Shown piece by piece: positions 31,590-42,922 of a DNA stretch of 64,000 nucleotides (within the stretch, counting starts at the first letter, position 1; every line of letters starts with the position of its first letter). The notes beneath the pieces were generated by a model. That model saw only the letters and a list, made by a program, of their open reading frames with translations, did not search any database and had not been told where the DNA came from. Source of the DNA: Phlebopus portentosus (lineage: Eukaryota > Basidiomycota > Agaricomycetes > Boletales > Boletinellaceae). The DNA lies in assembly GCA_037892935.1 (NCBI GenBank), contig JAYXKI010000004.1, forward strand, positions 2,046,001-2,110,000, given 5' to 3'. Position numbers and translations under genes: made by a program.

Positions 31590-34388
31590 ATGAAGGTATC
31601 AGAGCATGCTTTGGTATGCAGCTTACTCTGCTTGCTGTGTATTCTGATTTTCATGGGAGAACCAATAGGATAAACAGCTGGTCCTGCAGCTTGACAATCT
31701 TCAACTGGAACGCCAAAAAACTGAATCATCGTGCATGTTCGGAGGCAAAGATGAAGCAGACACAGTTTGCGCATCTTTGAGAACGAAGCATGAACGGTGC
31801 GGATACTTAGCATTGCTTTTGCAGTTATTACTGACCTTGAAGTCAGAACAAAAGCCCAAGCTGACAAGACGCTCGGGTCCGGTGGAAAGGACATTGTCCA
31901 TGGCATCAAAAAGCGAATTCCTGGCAGAACAAATCAGTACGTCCAGAAGAAAGAGGTTCTTCTGGGAGTGGCCGCACGTTTGAAGGGACAGTATGAGGTT
32001 CGAGAAATATCTTTGCAGAGATGCTGAGAAATGACGTGAACTATCCAGCTTTCTACCAGAATTCGATCTTCATTCGAAACCATCTCTAGAGTGGCTTACA
32101 TGACAGAACCACCAGTGATCACGGACGCTTATAGCCAAATTCGGCAGTCCAAGTGGAAAATGGTAGTTAATGGCACGTCAATTTATTCTATATTATGACG
32201 TTCAGCTTACTTTCCCAATAGTATCACAGCGATCGTCAGCTGTTTTCGAAGTGCGAGCATCACCATGGGATGTCCTACGATACGATAAAATCTTGTTCGA
32301 TGAATGGTGGAAGAAAAGGCTCGCTCTTTGCCGGTTGCCAGAATCAGGTTGCAACATTCTTTTTCCCAAGTCCGAATGAATCTGATCTGAATCTAGTTGG
32401 TCAAGAATGGAAGGATATACAAGCCCTTTGTAGCGCAATGATACTCTTATTCGAGCATCTTATTTCCCCGGTGAGTTTAAATGCAGGCTAATTCCAGTAT
32501 ATATACTACGTCGCTTACGGACGGTTGTGCTTAGGAGCTGTCTCGAAATCCGGCTCTGGGACAAGACGTAAAGAAGCTTCTGAATCAGTCTCAGTCGCTT
32601 GGAAATAACTTCTATCAGCTCTTATCGTATCCGGAATACTTTTCCCCTACATCAGAGCTACTTGGCAGCGCAGCTGCGTGAGTGTTATTGACATCTCAAA
32701 AGGCTACCTCTTTACGAACGTTAGACATTTTTGCGTGGATCAGGATGGCCCACGTTGCAATTAAGTGCGTTGAAACGATTCGTACCTCTATCAGTAATCA
32801 ATATGAAGATCCTTGTGACGGTGGAAAATCTTTGGGATACTATGGCCGACAATTAAAAAATTTATGCGCCATCGTTGATGAACTCTTATCTAAGAGCAGT
32901 GTCAGTCTTCAGTCTGTCACTATGATGCTTGCCGATGCTGAGAATCTTTTCAGCTTATCCTTCATGAAGCGAGTAAACCAGAACAAAATGTAGTGGTTCT
33001 ACAGAATGTACAGGGACTGGGGCTGCAGAGGTCATCACATACAATGCATACAGAAGCAAATGAAGATCAGGTCATGAAAGCCGAGAAGCATTTGGAGTCC
33101 TGTAAATACTTCGACGTCAAAGGTACGGTTCCTATCTCTGAGTATTGGGCAGGTACTAAGGAATGCTAGATCTCAAACTCTTTGGATTACTGGAGGTTCT
33201 GATATCTCCGGGAGAAGGGCATCAGATAGGTTTTGGATCCTCTTCCGTTGTTTTTGAGCACCGTGTACTCGAAGGAACGACACGCGTAGGTCAATCTCAG
33301 CTTTATAATGCAGTTATGCTCACACACTATTCACAGTATGCAGTTAAAGAGCCCAGCGGCGCGACTGCCAACAACCGGGACTCATTATGGAATGTAGGTT
33401 ACCCATCAAATTCTTCGTCCCAATGATCGTACTGATTAGTGCTTCCATGCACAGAAATTTGGAAGAGAGGCGCAAGTGTGGAGGCTATTAAAGCATGAAA
33501 ATATCCTTCCACTGAGAGGATTTTGTCTTCTTTCTAATGATCTTCCGGGACTCGTGATGGATGTTCATCGCTGGAACTTGAAAGATTTCGTGCGAGAATG
33601 CTCTCCGTCATCAAAGCAAAGATTGGAACTGGTACGTTATGTCTAAGTAAATGAACACTACTGGATAATATTAACTGGAAAACAGCTACACGGTGCCAGT
33701 GAAGGGCTTTCGTACTGTAAGAGTGCTATTATAGTATATGTATTGTGCGCTGTTTCAATTATCAGCTAGTGCACTCTCAAAACATCGCCCATGGTGATTT
33801 GCGCGCTGTAAGTTGAGGGTGATATGCCTCTTTTTCACTTGTTCTGACGTACTTCAAGTGTAATATCCTTGTAAAAGAGAACTCTCTGAGGACAGGTTTC
33901 TCGGCTCTCCTAACCGATTTCGGTACCGCCTACTTCGTGAATGGCGCAGCAGATCCAGTAACGAAAGAAACTAAATTCAAGGCCACGCATGACCAAGTTG
34001 GGAATGTGGGTTGGCGTTCTCCGGAGCTTCTGAGAAATGTAGCGAGTCAGGATGAGGAGGACGCCTACCCATACGTTTCGATTCCAGGCGATGCCTATTC
34101 ATTTGGCTGTGTCTTTTTAGAGGCGCGTGTATGAAAAGGATAGAATGTCTGTCGACTTAATAGTTTTATTAGGTCATTTTCGAACGTGAGCCATATCAGG
34201 AGTGCAGCTCAGACGAGGTGAAGAAAGACAAGATACTGCAAGGCTTGCTGCCTGCGTCGCTCGAGGAAACGAGCGACATCTATTATGAACTTCTTCGCTC
34301 CTTATGGGACCCGATACCTGACCGACGTCCGAGTGCAGAACAGGCAGCAGGCTGGATACTTAACTTTCTGCAAAACCATACTTTATGA
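31590..34388 (+). CDS. Non-RD TKL kinase D2 (unit 2)
   Basis: ATG 31590: MKVSEHAL, intron, DKQLVLQLDNLQLERQKTES, then IVHGIKKRIPGRTNQYVQKK, SPWDVLRYDKILFDEWWKKR, WKDIQALCSAMILLFEHLIS, RTSISNQYEDPCDGGKSLGY. Kinase domain: GEGHQIGFGSSSVVFEHRV, YAVKEPSGATANNRD, KFGREAQVWRLLKHENILPL, LSYLHSQNIAHGDLRA-CNIL, LLTDFGTAYFVNG, WRSPELL, GDAYSFGCVFLE, and DPIPDRRPSAEQAAGW with TGA ending at 34388. No frameshift was found, so of the three copies D1 and D2 look intact. The intron after SLWN has a GT donor (33394) where D1 and D3 have GC. From about 34135 onward it is almost identical to D3, and it diverges more upstream. Non-RD catalytic loop as in D1. Confidence 0.8.
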
Positions 34389-34497
34389 TATTTTTCCATG
34401 CGCACTGTAACCCTTTCACTCAAGCAATGTATTTAATACTTATTCTGATATTATCTTCGGGACAATTTAGCGATAGAGCTTGCTATCTCACTTACAA

Positions 34498-35719
34498 TTC
34501 TCTATGGCACATAGTTTCCAATAAAGTCCTTCAGTTGTTATCCTCTTGGAGTGATGGGCCCAGCACATCACCATCAGCGCCCAGCAGTCATCATCGATAA
34601 TACAACTTTCTGGTCGCGGAGGACACCTTCCTTGCAAAAGCTCCATACCAGCAGCACAATCACCCCACGGATCAGCTTTTTGAAGTATCTGTCAACTGCG
34701 TTACAGCCAAGCAAAGGTATGATGACAGGAAGCCTCACCTCAAGAAATGTACAACCAAATGACCAGATATCTCCTGCACAAGTCGGGTGAGAATAATCGA
34801 TTATGACATCGTCCGTCGTATCAGAGTGCTTGACGTATTCTGGTGGGGTCCACGGCATACTAACAGGTGCTGATGTTCCCCCTGTAATCTGTACTTCATT
34901 TTCCATCTCGAATAACTTCGTAGATCCAAAATCTGCAACCCGAGCTCGATATTTCTCCTTCGCAGGCGAGGCGACGGTCTCGATAAGGATATTACTCTAG
35001 ACAATATATTAATGAGACACGCAGGCTCGCGAACTGGCGGACTTACAGCTTTGAGGTCGCGGTGAATAGCAGGAGGTTTGCGCAAGTGCACTGCAGGTCA
35101 ATTCATATATATTTGCCTGGAAACATATGAAACAGCTTACTATAATGCAATCCATTCGCCACGTCGCGCATCTTTTACGGGTCGACATAAGGCAGTGGTC
35201 ATCATTACAGGGAAAACGTTGCTTACCAACTGAAGCTTCACTTTAAGGCTCACGTTTCCTTCATTCACAAAGTTTCTCAGATCCCCTGAAGAATAGAACG
35301 GCATGACGAGAGAAGGAAAGGCCTGGGTCTGCAATGTCGGGATGAAACCGAGAAGAGGGACAAGATTTGGATGAGCTCCTAGTGATGTCCAAATCCGACT
35401 TTCCCGCTTGAAATACTGTAATGAGTTTGTCAGAAGCCCTTGCCCTTAGAGTAACTTCTTGAAATTAAACCTCAACAAGGAGCTTGAGACGTCTCTCTGG
35501 ATCACTGGATCTCGATGCGTACTGCGGGTTAACAAGTTTTACAACGACATCGCGCTGTCGAGTTTAGTCAAGTGCAAGGAATTTGTCAGCATATACTCAC
35601 CTTGCTGCCAGCCTCAGTTGTGAGCTCTCCCTTTCTTATTGTAGCCCGCCTTCCGCTTTTAAGGGCATCTGGATCCATCTTGATCCTATTGAACTCTTTG
35701 ATGTTCCAACCCCGCAACA
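34498..35719 (-). CDS. HRD-type TKL kinase E2 (unit 2; 5' exons unresolved)
   Basis: Same exon layout as E1: FNRIKMDPDALKSGRRATIR, VVVKLVNPQYASRS, NLVPLLGF, FYSSGDLRNFVNE, AIHRDLKA-SNILIE, ARVADFGSTKLFEMENEVQI, PWTPPEYVKHSDT, CAGDIWSFGCTFLEV, C-lobe GDCAAGMELLQGRCPPRPES, ending INCK-type tail with TGA at 34498. Catalytic residues are complete. Individual differences from E1 and E3 (MENEVQI, KHSDTT, DIWSFG) show it has its own substitutions even though the last 150 bp match E3. Upstream of it (35720-36338) lies the unresolved 5' region with GAG instead of TAG, then the HeLo-only ORF of unit 3. Confidence 0.72.
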
Positions 35720-36338
35720 CTGGGAATATGCGCTACTAAATCAACTCGTTAACATGAGGTTTGTTTGCTACGCACATTGTGGTATGTGAATCCTGATATT
35801 GACCCTATCCATGTCGGTAAAAACGTTTCGACTGAGAAATAAGAGACTGTCTGAGATAATCTGGGAGGGTTCTGAGGCCGTCGTTGAAGTGAATGCAGGT
35901 TGCTTAAGGTGCCCACTCCAACGTTACAAACTTGACTACAGAACACATGTCCACGTCAGTTTCATCAATAAACTGCAGCGTGAGAGAAAACGTACTTGGT
36001 GTCCAGTAATCAATTGAAGAGAAACGGAAGCAAATTAAGACAACGCGTGCTACTTGCACTGCATAATTGTACATCGGGACCCATCGTTCCCTTTGTCTCC
36101 GATGGCAATCAAAAAGGTATTGGCAGATGACTATACTGGTATCAGTATCTGGAGATGAGACCCTGCCCGATCTCGGGCACATCAAATCGATCAACCAAAT
36201 GATGGACCTCGAAAGTATTGTATGCAAACGAAACAACGAGCCAGGTTTTCCTTGGTGCAGAGACGACAATAAGCATCGCCAATGAAGAAGTCGATGGAGC
36301 GGAGATCATTGCATTGAAGTACTTTTCGTTATCTCTTT

Positions 36339-36851
36339 TCACTGCATGCCCTTGTTCCTCGGTGCTAATTTGGACAAGAAGTTGATCTGGCGACATCCCA
36401 TGGCGAGATACGCAATTTCCGATGCGAATTTCCCAACCTTCGAACGTCTGAAGCGAGATAAAGGTTCCAACTTATACTTCAGCATCAGTCTTTCTGCTAT
36501 GTTCTGCGCCATGCGGGCCATGAAAATCCTGCTGTTCGAGTGCGTCGTTATCTGCAGTCGTATGGTCCAATCCTCGACGACTCGTGCCGTGATCAACGTC
36601 GCATTATATGCGTGCAGCACGGCTTCTTCAAGGAGATACTGCTGGTGAGAGTCTGCAATTGTTTCAGCCTTCGTACCATCGACATCGATAAACGACACGT
36701 AGGCGAGTTTGCGGCTCCCGAAACTGGCTCGTTTGATAGCCTCTGTGTGACTAGTTTGCAAATGTCTATACTCCTGTACAGACCTGCATGTCTTTACAAC
36801 ACCTTCGACAATGGTCGGAAACGAGAGAACGAGGCTTACGAAGTCTGCCAT
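36339..36851 (-). CDS. HeLo-only chimeric ORF (unit 3), 170 aa
   Basis: ATG 36851 gives MADFVSLVLSFPTIVEG; the frame is open 15 codons further up but without an ATG. It is the more diverged HeLo copy (VQEYRHLQTSHTE, VDGTKAETIADSHQQ), two residues shorter than unit 2 because of indels, yet still open over its whole length. It ends with the same junction tail FLSKLAPRNKGMQ and TGA at 36339. An intact frame despite about 10% divergence from the parent in this region is mild evidence that the truncated form is under some constraint, but the divergence may predate the truncation. Role uncertain, as for the unit 2 copy. Confidence 0.55.
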   Translation of the reverse strand: MADFVSLVLSFPTIVEGVVKTCRSVQEYRHLQTSHTEAIKRASFGSRKLAYVSFIDVDGTKAETIADSHQQYLLEEAVLHAYNATLITARVVEDWTIRLQITTHSNSRIFMARMAQNIAERLMLKYKLEPLSRFRRSKVGKFASEIAYLAMGCRQINFLSKLAPRNKGMQ

Positions 36852-37126
36852 CACACTAGATGATTGAAATTCGTGACGCGCGGGTTGAAGTTTCACGCCG
36901 ATCAGGCCAGCCTTATATTATGTATATCCAAATACTATAGCTACTAACAGTGCATGTTGTGTACTGCTCAAAGATCTTGTCTCATCTTTCTCATGTCAAC
37001 CTGTTCTTATAGTCGCATATTGGGGAAGGCGCGAAGTATCGTAGAAAAAGGCAAGTGAATAAATCTGTACAATTCAATCGACTTCAATCAAGAGCAAACA
37101 TAAGCACGCCAGAAAGGATAGAGCAT

Positions 37127-38497
37127 CTACTCGGACTCGGAACGACGAGCTGACCCTGATGGGAAAAATGAGGGATGAAGCATAGTCGGTAGATAGGTAC
37201 TCACTGAGTAGCGATCCTAAGATGTAATAACATTCCCGACCGAGTGAGCCAACGTCTTGTATGAAAGAGCCCAGCCTTCCCTTTCCAGTTTCCTTGAGAC
37301 GCCATCTACACTTGTAACCCGGTACGGAAGATACAAGCCTCTCGAAATGCGCTAATGCTTCTGCAGACGATGGGCGTTCCGATGCTTTCTTCTGGGTCAT
37401 GCTCTCGACGACAGGAATCAGGAAGCTCGCATTCGAGAACTTCTACAAAAATGGTCAGCAGTGAGGCGTGGAAGATTTGTGCTTCCATACTGCAGTGAAA
37501 TTGTTCTTGAAAACATTCCCCAATATAAACACATCGACAGGAAATGGATCATATCGATTGAGAGGCAATTGCAATTCCGGAACCTCTTTATCAAGTCCAC
37601 TCATCCCCGTAACTACATGTGGTTCACCATCTAGAAAACGGAATGACAATCCAAAGTCCGTGAAATAATATCTCACGGACTGGACATCTCTCCGGCGTCG
37701 GGGGTATGTTGGTATTCCACGTTCATCTAGATTCCAGACACTCGCATGGAATCCATTTGGGTACATTCCGGCCCCGTCAAACATGATATTCATGTCCGAG
37801 CAGTCTCTGAATAATGATATCATCAGTTCCATCTATCGTAATTTAACAGGTAATCGGCACCTATGCGCTACACCCACGCTATGCATAAACACTAAGCCCT
37901 ATATGAAACTCATCAGGTTTCTTATAAGGAGAGTGCTACTGTAATGGCGCACCTCTAGAACCTGTTTCATGAAGTCAAGCATTTCGTCTACGCTGAAGAA
38001 CGGGGGTTTATTGAAGGGACGAAGAAGTGGCATGACAAGAAATTCCAAATTTGGTGCAGACTCGTCCCTGATAACGTCCAAGATGGGAACACAGTGATTT
38101 CTGGGATCCTTTGCCAGATCTGGAGATGACAAGAAGATCCCAATTGATGTCTCTGTCGAATCTCGTCGAACAGCTTTGATGACAACTTTCATCCCATCCG
38201 AGATACGAATCGCGTCGATGAGCTTAGGAACCTATTTCACAGTAATCGCAAACGAGAAGAGCAATCATCACTGAGGAAACCTACCGGATTAAACAGCGAA
38301 TCTTCGCAAAGCAACGGATCCTTGTTCGTCTTCAGCCAGGATGGCTCCCATCCAGGTCTAAATCGTGGACGTAGAAGGTATCCATGTTGCTCAAGCATTT
38401 TCTGGCGGTCTCTCCATACGATCTCTGAGCGCATAAGGTCATACGAGATGCCATTTTTAGGTCTGTTTTTGCTTGAGCGAGGTGCCTTGCCTGGCAT
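37127..38497 (-). CDS. Family-A kinase B3 (unit 3)
   Basis: Start MPGKAPRSSKNRPKNGISYD at 38497. Exon 1 SEIVWRDRQKMLEQHGYLLR, PGWEPSW, LLCEDSLF; exon 2 PKLIDAIRISDGMKVVIKAV with ATP-binding Lys, STETSIGIFLSSPDLAKDPR, VMPLLRPFNKPPF; exon 3 GLVFMHSVGVAHR; exon 4 DCSDMNIMFDGAGMYPNGFH, VRYYFTDFGLSFRF, VTGMSGLDKEVPEL, RYDPFPVDVFILGNVF; exon 5 MTQKKASERPSSAEALAHFE. The last exon ends SARRSESE-TAG at 37127. Complete motifs. One change is worth noting: DFGLSFRF where relatives have DFGLSSRF or DFGLSSHF. Divergent from D3. Confidence 0.85.
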
Positions 38498-38787
38498 TGG
38501 GCAGCAGTGTAGAGGGTCAGCTTCGAGATTGCAAGGAGCGAGGCATTTGGTTCCTTTCTGGATCATGGGAACAAGTTGCCATTTAAGTCTTTTTGTTCTC
38601 GATTTGAAATTGGTCGTCAGTTGAACACAAACCACCTCTCACGGATCAAATACTGTGATACAACGTATCTCAAGAGATGTCCGTTACTACGTTGCGAATA
38701 TCTGATGCTATTGTCGTAGAAACAGGCAGCATAGAGTCATAAACTGGGATAGTGAAATATGCTAGTCGAATCTCTGTCAGACTGGAC

Positions 38788-41591
38788 ATGAAGCCTTCAG
38801 AGCATACTTTGGTATGCAACCGACCTCCAAATGCCGCGCCTTCTTAATTTGATGAATTTATAGGAGAAACAAATGCTCATGCGGCTTAACGATCTTCAAC
38901 TTGAACGCGATAGAACCGAGTCCTCATGCATGTTTGGAGGTCAGGACGAGTCGGACATAGTCTGTGCGGAGTTGAGAGAACATTCTGAACGGTACGGTTG
39001 CTTGCGAATAACTACCCAGAAAGTTCTGAGCCAGAGTCTAGGACTAAAGAAGAAGCTCAGGAGATCCTTCAGTCAGATGAGAAGAGTTTTATTCGCCGCC
39101 TCAAGAAACGTATTCCTGGAAGGACGGATGAGAATGTCAGTAGAAAAGAGATTTTTCTGGGAAGGACGGAACGAATAAAGGATCAGTATAGGGTAAGGCT
39201 CGCAGGACAAATTTTGACAAGACCTTATGAGATAACCTGAAAATTCTAGCTTTCTCAGAGCATTCGATCTTCATTTGATTTGATCTCCACAGTAGCTTAC
39301 ATGACGGAGCCACCGGTGACTACAGATGCTTATCGTCAACTTCAGCTCACCGAATGGCAAATGTCATACAGCAGCGAGTCAATTTACTCGTGATCAAATC
39401 GTGCACAGAAGCTCATCTTTCTAGTAGTACCCACTCACACACAAACCATGTCCGAGACACGAGCATCACCCTGGACTGTTCTGCGATATGACGAGAGGTT
39501 GTTTAAAGATTGGTGGAGGAAAAGGCTTGTTCTTTGCAAGTTGTCAGACTCAGGTTCGATCTTATCTTTCGCGAGGTTGATAGTTCCTGACTTCAGTATA
39601 GTCGGTCCAGAGTGGAAGGACATGCAAGCGCTATGTAGTGCCATGGTACTCCTATTCGAGCACCTCCTTTCTCCTGTGAGTTTGAGAGCATGTTACCAAC
39701 AGAATGCAATGCTGACGTACGACTGTGTACAGGAGCTGTCAGAAAATGCAGTATTAGGTCGAGATGTAGAGAAAATTTTGGATCAGTCAAAACTGCTTGG
39801 ATACAACTTCTACAACCTTTTGTCGTATCCGGAATGCTTTGCCTCTACATCAGAATTACTTGGCTGCACCGCTGCGTGAGCATCTCGGGTCCCAATTACT
39901 GTGAAGGTCATTTCCTCATAAATGCCTTATCACGTGCATTAGGATGGTCCATGTTGCGATTAAGTGCATGGAGACGATCCGTAATTCTTTCGATAAGCAA
40001 CACGAAGAACCTTGTGATGGTGGAAAATCCTTGGGTTACTATGGCCGGCAAGTAAGAAGTCTGTGCGTCATCGTCGACGACATCTTAGATAAGAGCAATG
40101 TTAATCTTCGTTCCGATCCACTACTACGATGATAATTACTAACGCTGAAAAATGTAGGTTATCCTTCGTGAAGCTAGTAAACCAGAAAGAAATGTGTGGT
40201 CCTGCGGAACATACCGAAGTTCGTGCGGCCTACTTCGTCAAAGTTGCTGGAGAAAGGTGCGAATGTTGGACTCGCAGAAGCTGAGAAGCACTTGGAATCC
40301 TGTAAATACTTCGCTGCTGAAGGTATGGCTCCTATCTCTGACCACTGTACACTTTCTAATGAATGCCAGATATCAAAAGCCTTGGAATACCTGAATATCT
40401 GCTATCTTCTGGAGAAGGACGCCAGATAGGTTTTGGGTCCTCTTCTGTGGTTTTTGAGCGCCGTGTAGTTGAAGGAACAAGACGCGTAAGTCAATATAAG
40501 CGTTGTCATGCCTTTAATCCTACATTATGTTTTCAGTATGCCGTCAAAGAGCCCAGCGGAGTGACTACCGCCAGTCGGGATTCGTTATGGAATGCAAGTC
40601 GCTTAACAACTTCTTCATTCCAGGTTTGTACTTATTAATGTGTCCATAACCAGAAAGTTGGAAGAGAGGCGCAAGTATGGAGGCTTTTGAAGCATGACAA
40701 CGTCCTTCCGTTGAGAGGTTTTTGTCTCCTTTCCAACGATCTTCCGGGACTCGTAATGGATGTTTATCGCTGGAACCTGAAAGACTTCGTGAGAGAATGC
40801 TCTCCATCACCACGGCAAAGATTGGAGTTGGTACGTTATGCTTCAGTAAATAACTATTACTGGGAATATTAACTGGAAATTAGCTCCATGGAACGAGTGA
40901 AGGGCTTGCGTATCGTAAGAGCGCTTTGATAATATATGCGTTTCATGCTGCTTCAATTATCCACTAGTACATTCCCAAAACATTGCCCACGGCGATTTGC
41001 GTGCCGTGAGTTCGAAGTTGATAAATCTCTCTTTTACTTATTCTGACGTACTACTTCAAGTGTAATATCCTTGTAAAGGAAAACGCTCTGAGAACAGGTT
41101 TCTCAGCTCTTCTGGCTGACTTTGGCACGGCCTACTTTGTAAATGGCGCGACAGACCCTGTGGTGAAGGAAACAAAATTCAAGACTACTCATGACCAAGT
41201 TGGCAACGCAGGTTGGCTTCCCCCGGAGCTTCTGAGGAAAGTAGCAAGCCAAAATGAAGAGGATACCTACCCGTACATTTCGATTCCAGGTGATAATTAT
41301 TCGTTTGGCTGTATCTTTTTAGAGGTGCGTGTGTTGAGAAGGATAGAATGTCTGTCGACTTAATAGTTTTATTAGGTCATTTTCGAACGTGATCCATATC
41401 AGGAGTGCAGCTCAGACGAGGTGAAGAAAGACAAGATACTGCAAGGCTCGCTACCTGCATCGCTCGAGGAAACGAGCGACATCTATTATGAACTTCTTCG
41501 CTCCTTATGGGACCCGATACCTGACCGACGTCCGAGTGCAGAACAGGCAGCAGGCTGGATACTTAACTTTCTGCAAAACCATACTTTATGA
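38788..41591 (+). pseudogene. Non-RD TKL kinase D3 with a one-base frameshift before the kinase domain
   Basis: ATG 38788: MKPSEHTL, intron, EKQMLMRLNDLQLERDRTES, KSFIRRLKKRIPGRTDENVS, SPWTVLRYDERLFKDWWRKR, PEWKDMQALCSAMVLLFEHL and GKSLGYYGRQVRSLCVIVDD match D1 and D2. In the exon beginning VILREASKPERN one base is missing near 40194 relative to D2 (aatgtgtgg versus aatgtagtgg), so the rest of the exon (VLRNIPKFVRPTSSKLLEKG) is out of frame and a TAG follows early in the next exon. Downstream the kinase domain is well kept: GEGRQIGFGSSSVVFERRV, YAVKEPSG, NIAHGDLRA-CNIL, LLADFGTAYFVNG, ending TGA 41591. It was disabled recently, unless it is read from an internal start or the base is a sequencing error. 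Confidence 0.65.
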
Positions 41592-41690
41592 TATTTCTCC
41601 ATGCGCACTGTAACTCTCTCACTCAAGCAATGTATTTAATACTTATTCTGATATTATCTTCGGGACAATTTAGTGATAGAGCTTGCTATC

Positions 41691-42922
41691 TCACTTACAA
41701 TTCTCTATGGCACATAGCTTCCAATAAAGTTCTTCAGCTGTAATCCTCCTGGGGTGATGGGCCCAGCACATCACCATCAGCGCCCAGCAGTCATCATCGA
41801 TAATACAACTTTCTGGTCGCGGAGGACACCTTCCTTGCAAAAGCTCCATACCAGCAGCACAATCACCCCACGGATCAGCTTTTTGAAGTATCTGTCAACT
41901 GCGTTACAGTCAAGCAAAGGTATGATAACAGGAAGCCTCACCTCCAGAAACGTACAGCCAAATGACCAGACATCTCCTGCGCAGGTCGGGTGAGAATAGT
42001 CAATCACGACATCGTCCGTCGTATCAGAGCGCTTGACGTATTCCGGTGGGGTCCACGGCATACTAACAGGTGCTGATGTTCCCCCTGTAATCTGTACTTC
42101 GGTTTCCATCTCGAATAACTTCGTAGATCCAAAATCTGCAATCCGAGCTCGATATTTCTCCTTCGCAGATGAGGCGACGGTCTCGATAAGGATATTACTC
42201 TAGACAATATATTAATGAGACACGCAGGCTCGCGAACTGGCGGACTTACAGCTTTGAGGTCGCGGTGAATAGCAGGAGGTTTGCGCGAGTGCACTGCAGG
42301 TCAATTCATATATTTTTGCCTGGAAACATATGAAACAGCTTACTATAATGCAATCCATTCGCCACATCACGCATCTTTTACGGGTCGACATAAGGCAGTG
42401 GTCATCATTACAGGGAAAACATTGCTTACCAACTGAAGCTTCACTTTAAGGCTCACGTTTCCTTCATTCACAAAGTTTCTCAGATCCCCTGAGGAATAGA
42501 ACGGCATGACGAGAGAAGGAAAGGCCTGGGTCTGCAATGTCGGGATGAAACCGAGAAGAGGGACAAGATTTGGATGAGCTCCTAGTGATGTCCAAATCCG
42601 ACTTTCCCGCTTGAAATACTGTAATGAGTTTGTCAGAAGCCCTTGCCCTTAGAGTAACTTCTTGAAATTAAACCTCAACAAGGAGCTTGAGACGTCTCTC
42701 TGGATCACTGGATCTCGATGCGTACTGCGGGTTAACAAGTTTTACAATGGCATCGCGCTGTCGAGTTTAGTCAAGTGCCAGGAATTTGTCGGCATATACT
42801 CACCTTGCTGCCAGCCTCAGTTGTGAGCTCTCCCTTTCTTATTGTAGCCCGCCTTCCGCTTTTAAGGGCACCTGGATCCATCTTGATCCTATTGAACTCT
42901 TTGATGTTCCAACCCCGCAACA
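41691..42922 (-). CDS. HRD-type TKL kinase E3 (unit 3; the copy with the native upstream flank)
   Basis: The layout is identical to E1 and E2: DPGALKSGRRATIRKGEL, the VKLVNPQYASRS exon, NLVPLLGF, AIHRDLKA-SNILIE, ARIADFGSTKLFEMETEVQI, PWTPPEYVKRSDT, CAGDVWSFGCTFLEV and the C-lobe RCPPRPESCIIDDDC, with TGA at 41691. At the start of the Lys exon this copy has ccattg where E1 and E2 have gatgtc or gatgtcg on the complementary strand, so DVVVK reads AIVK, still with the Lys. It is the only copy not followed upstream by a duplicated HeLo start, so it shows what the original promoter and 5' exon region of this gene looked like (42923 to about 43620). Confidence 0.72.

Larger units (their letters stand above)
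29167..36380. repeat. Tandem segmental repeat, unit 2 (about 7.2 kb)
   Basis: Second copy in the same gene order and orientation: truncated HeLo, B2, D2, E2. It begins at the junction ggacaagaa-gttgatctg. Its first kilobase is almost identical to unit 1 and its last two kilobases almost identical to unit 3. Length to the next breakpoint is 7,214 bp. Confidence 0.9.
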
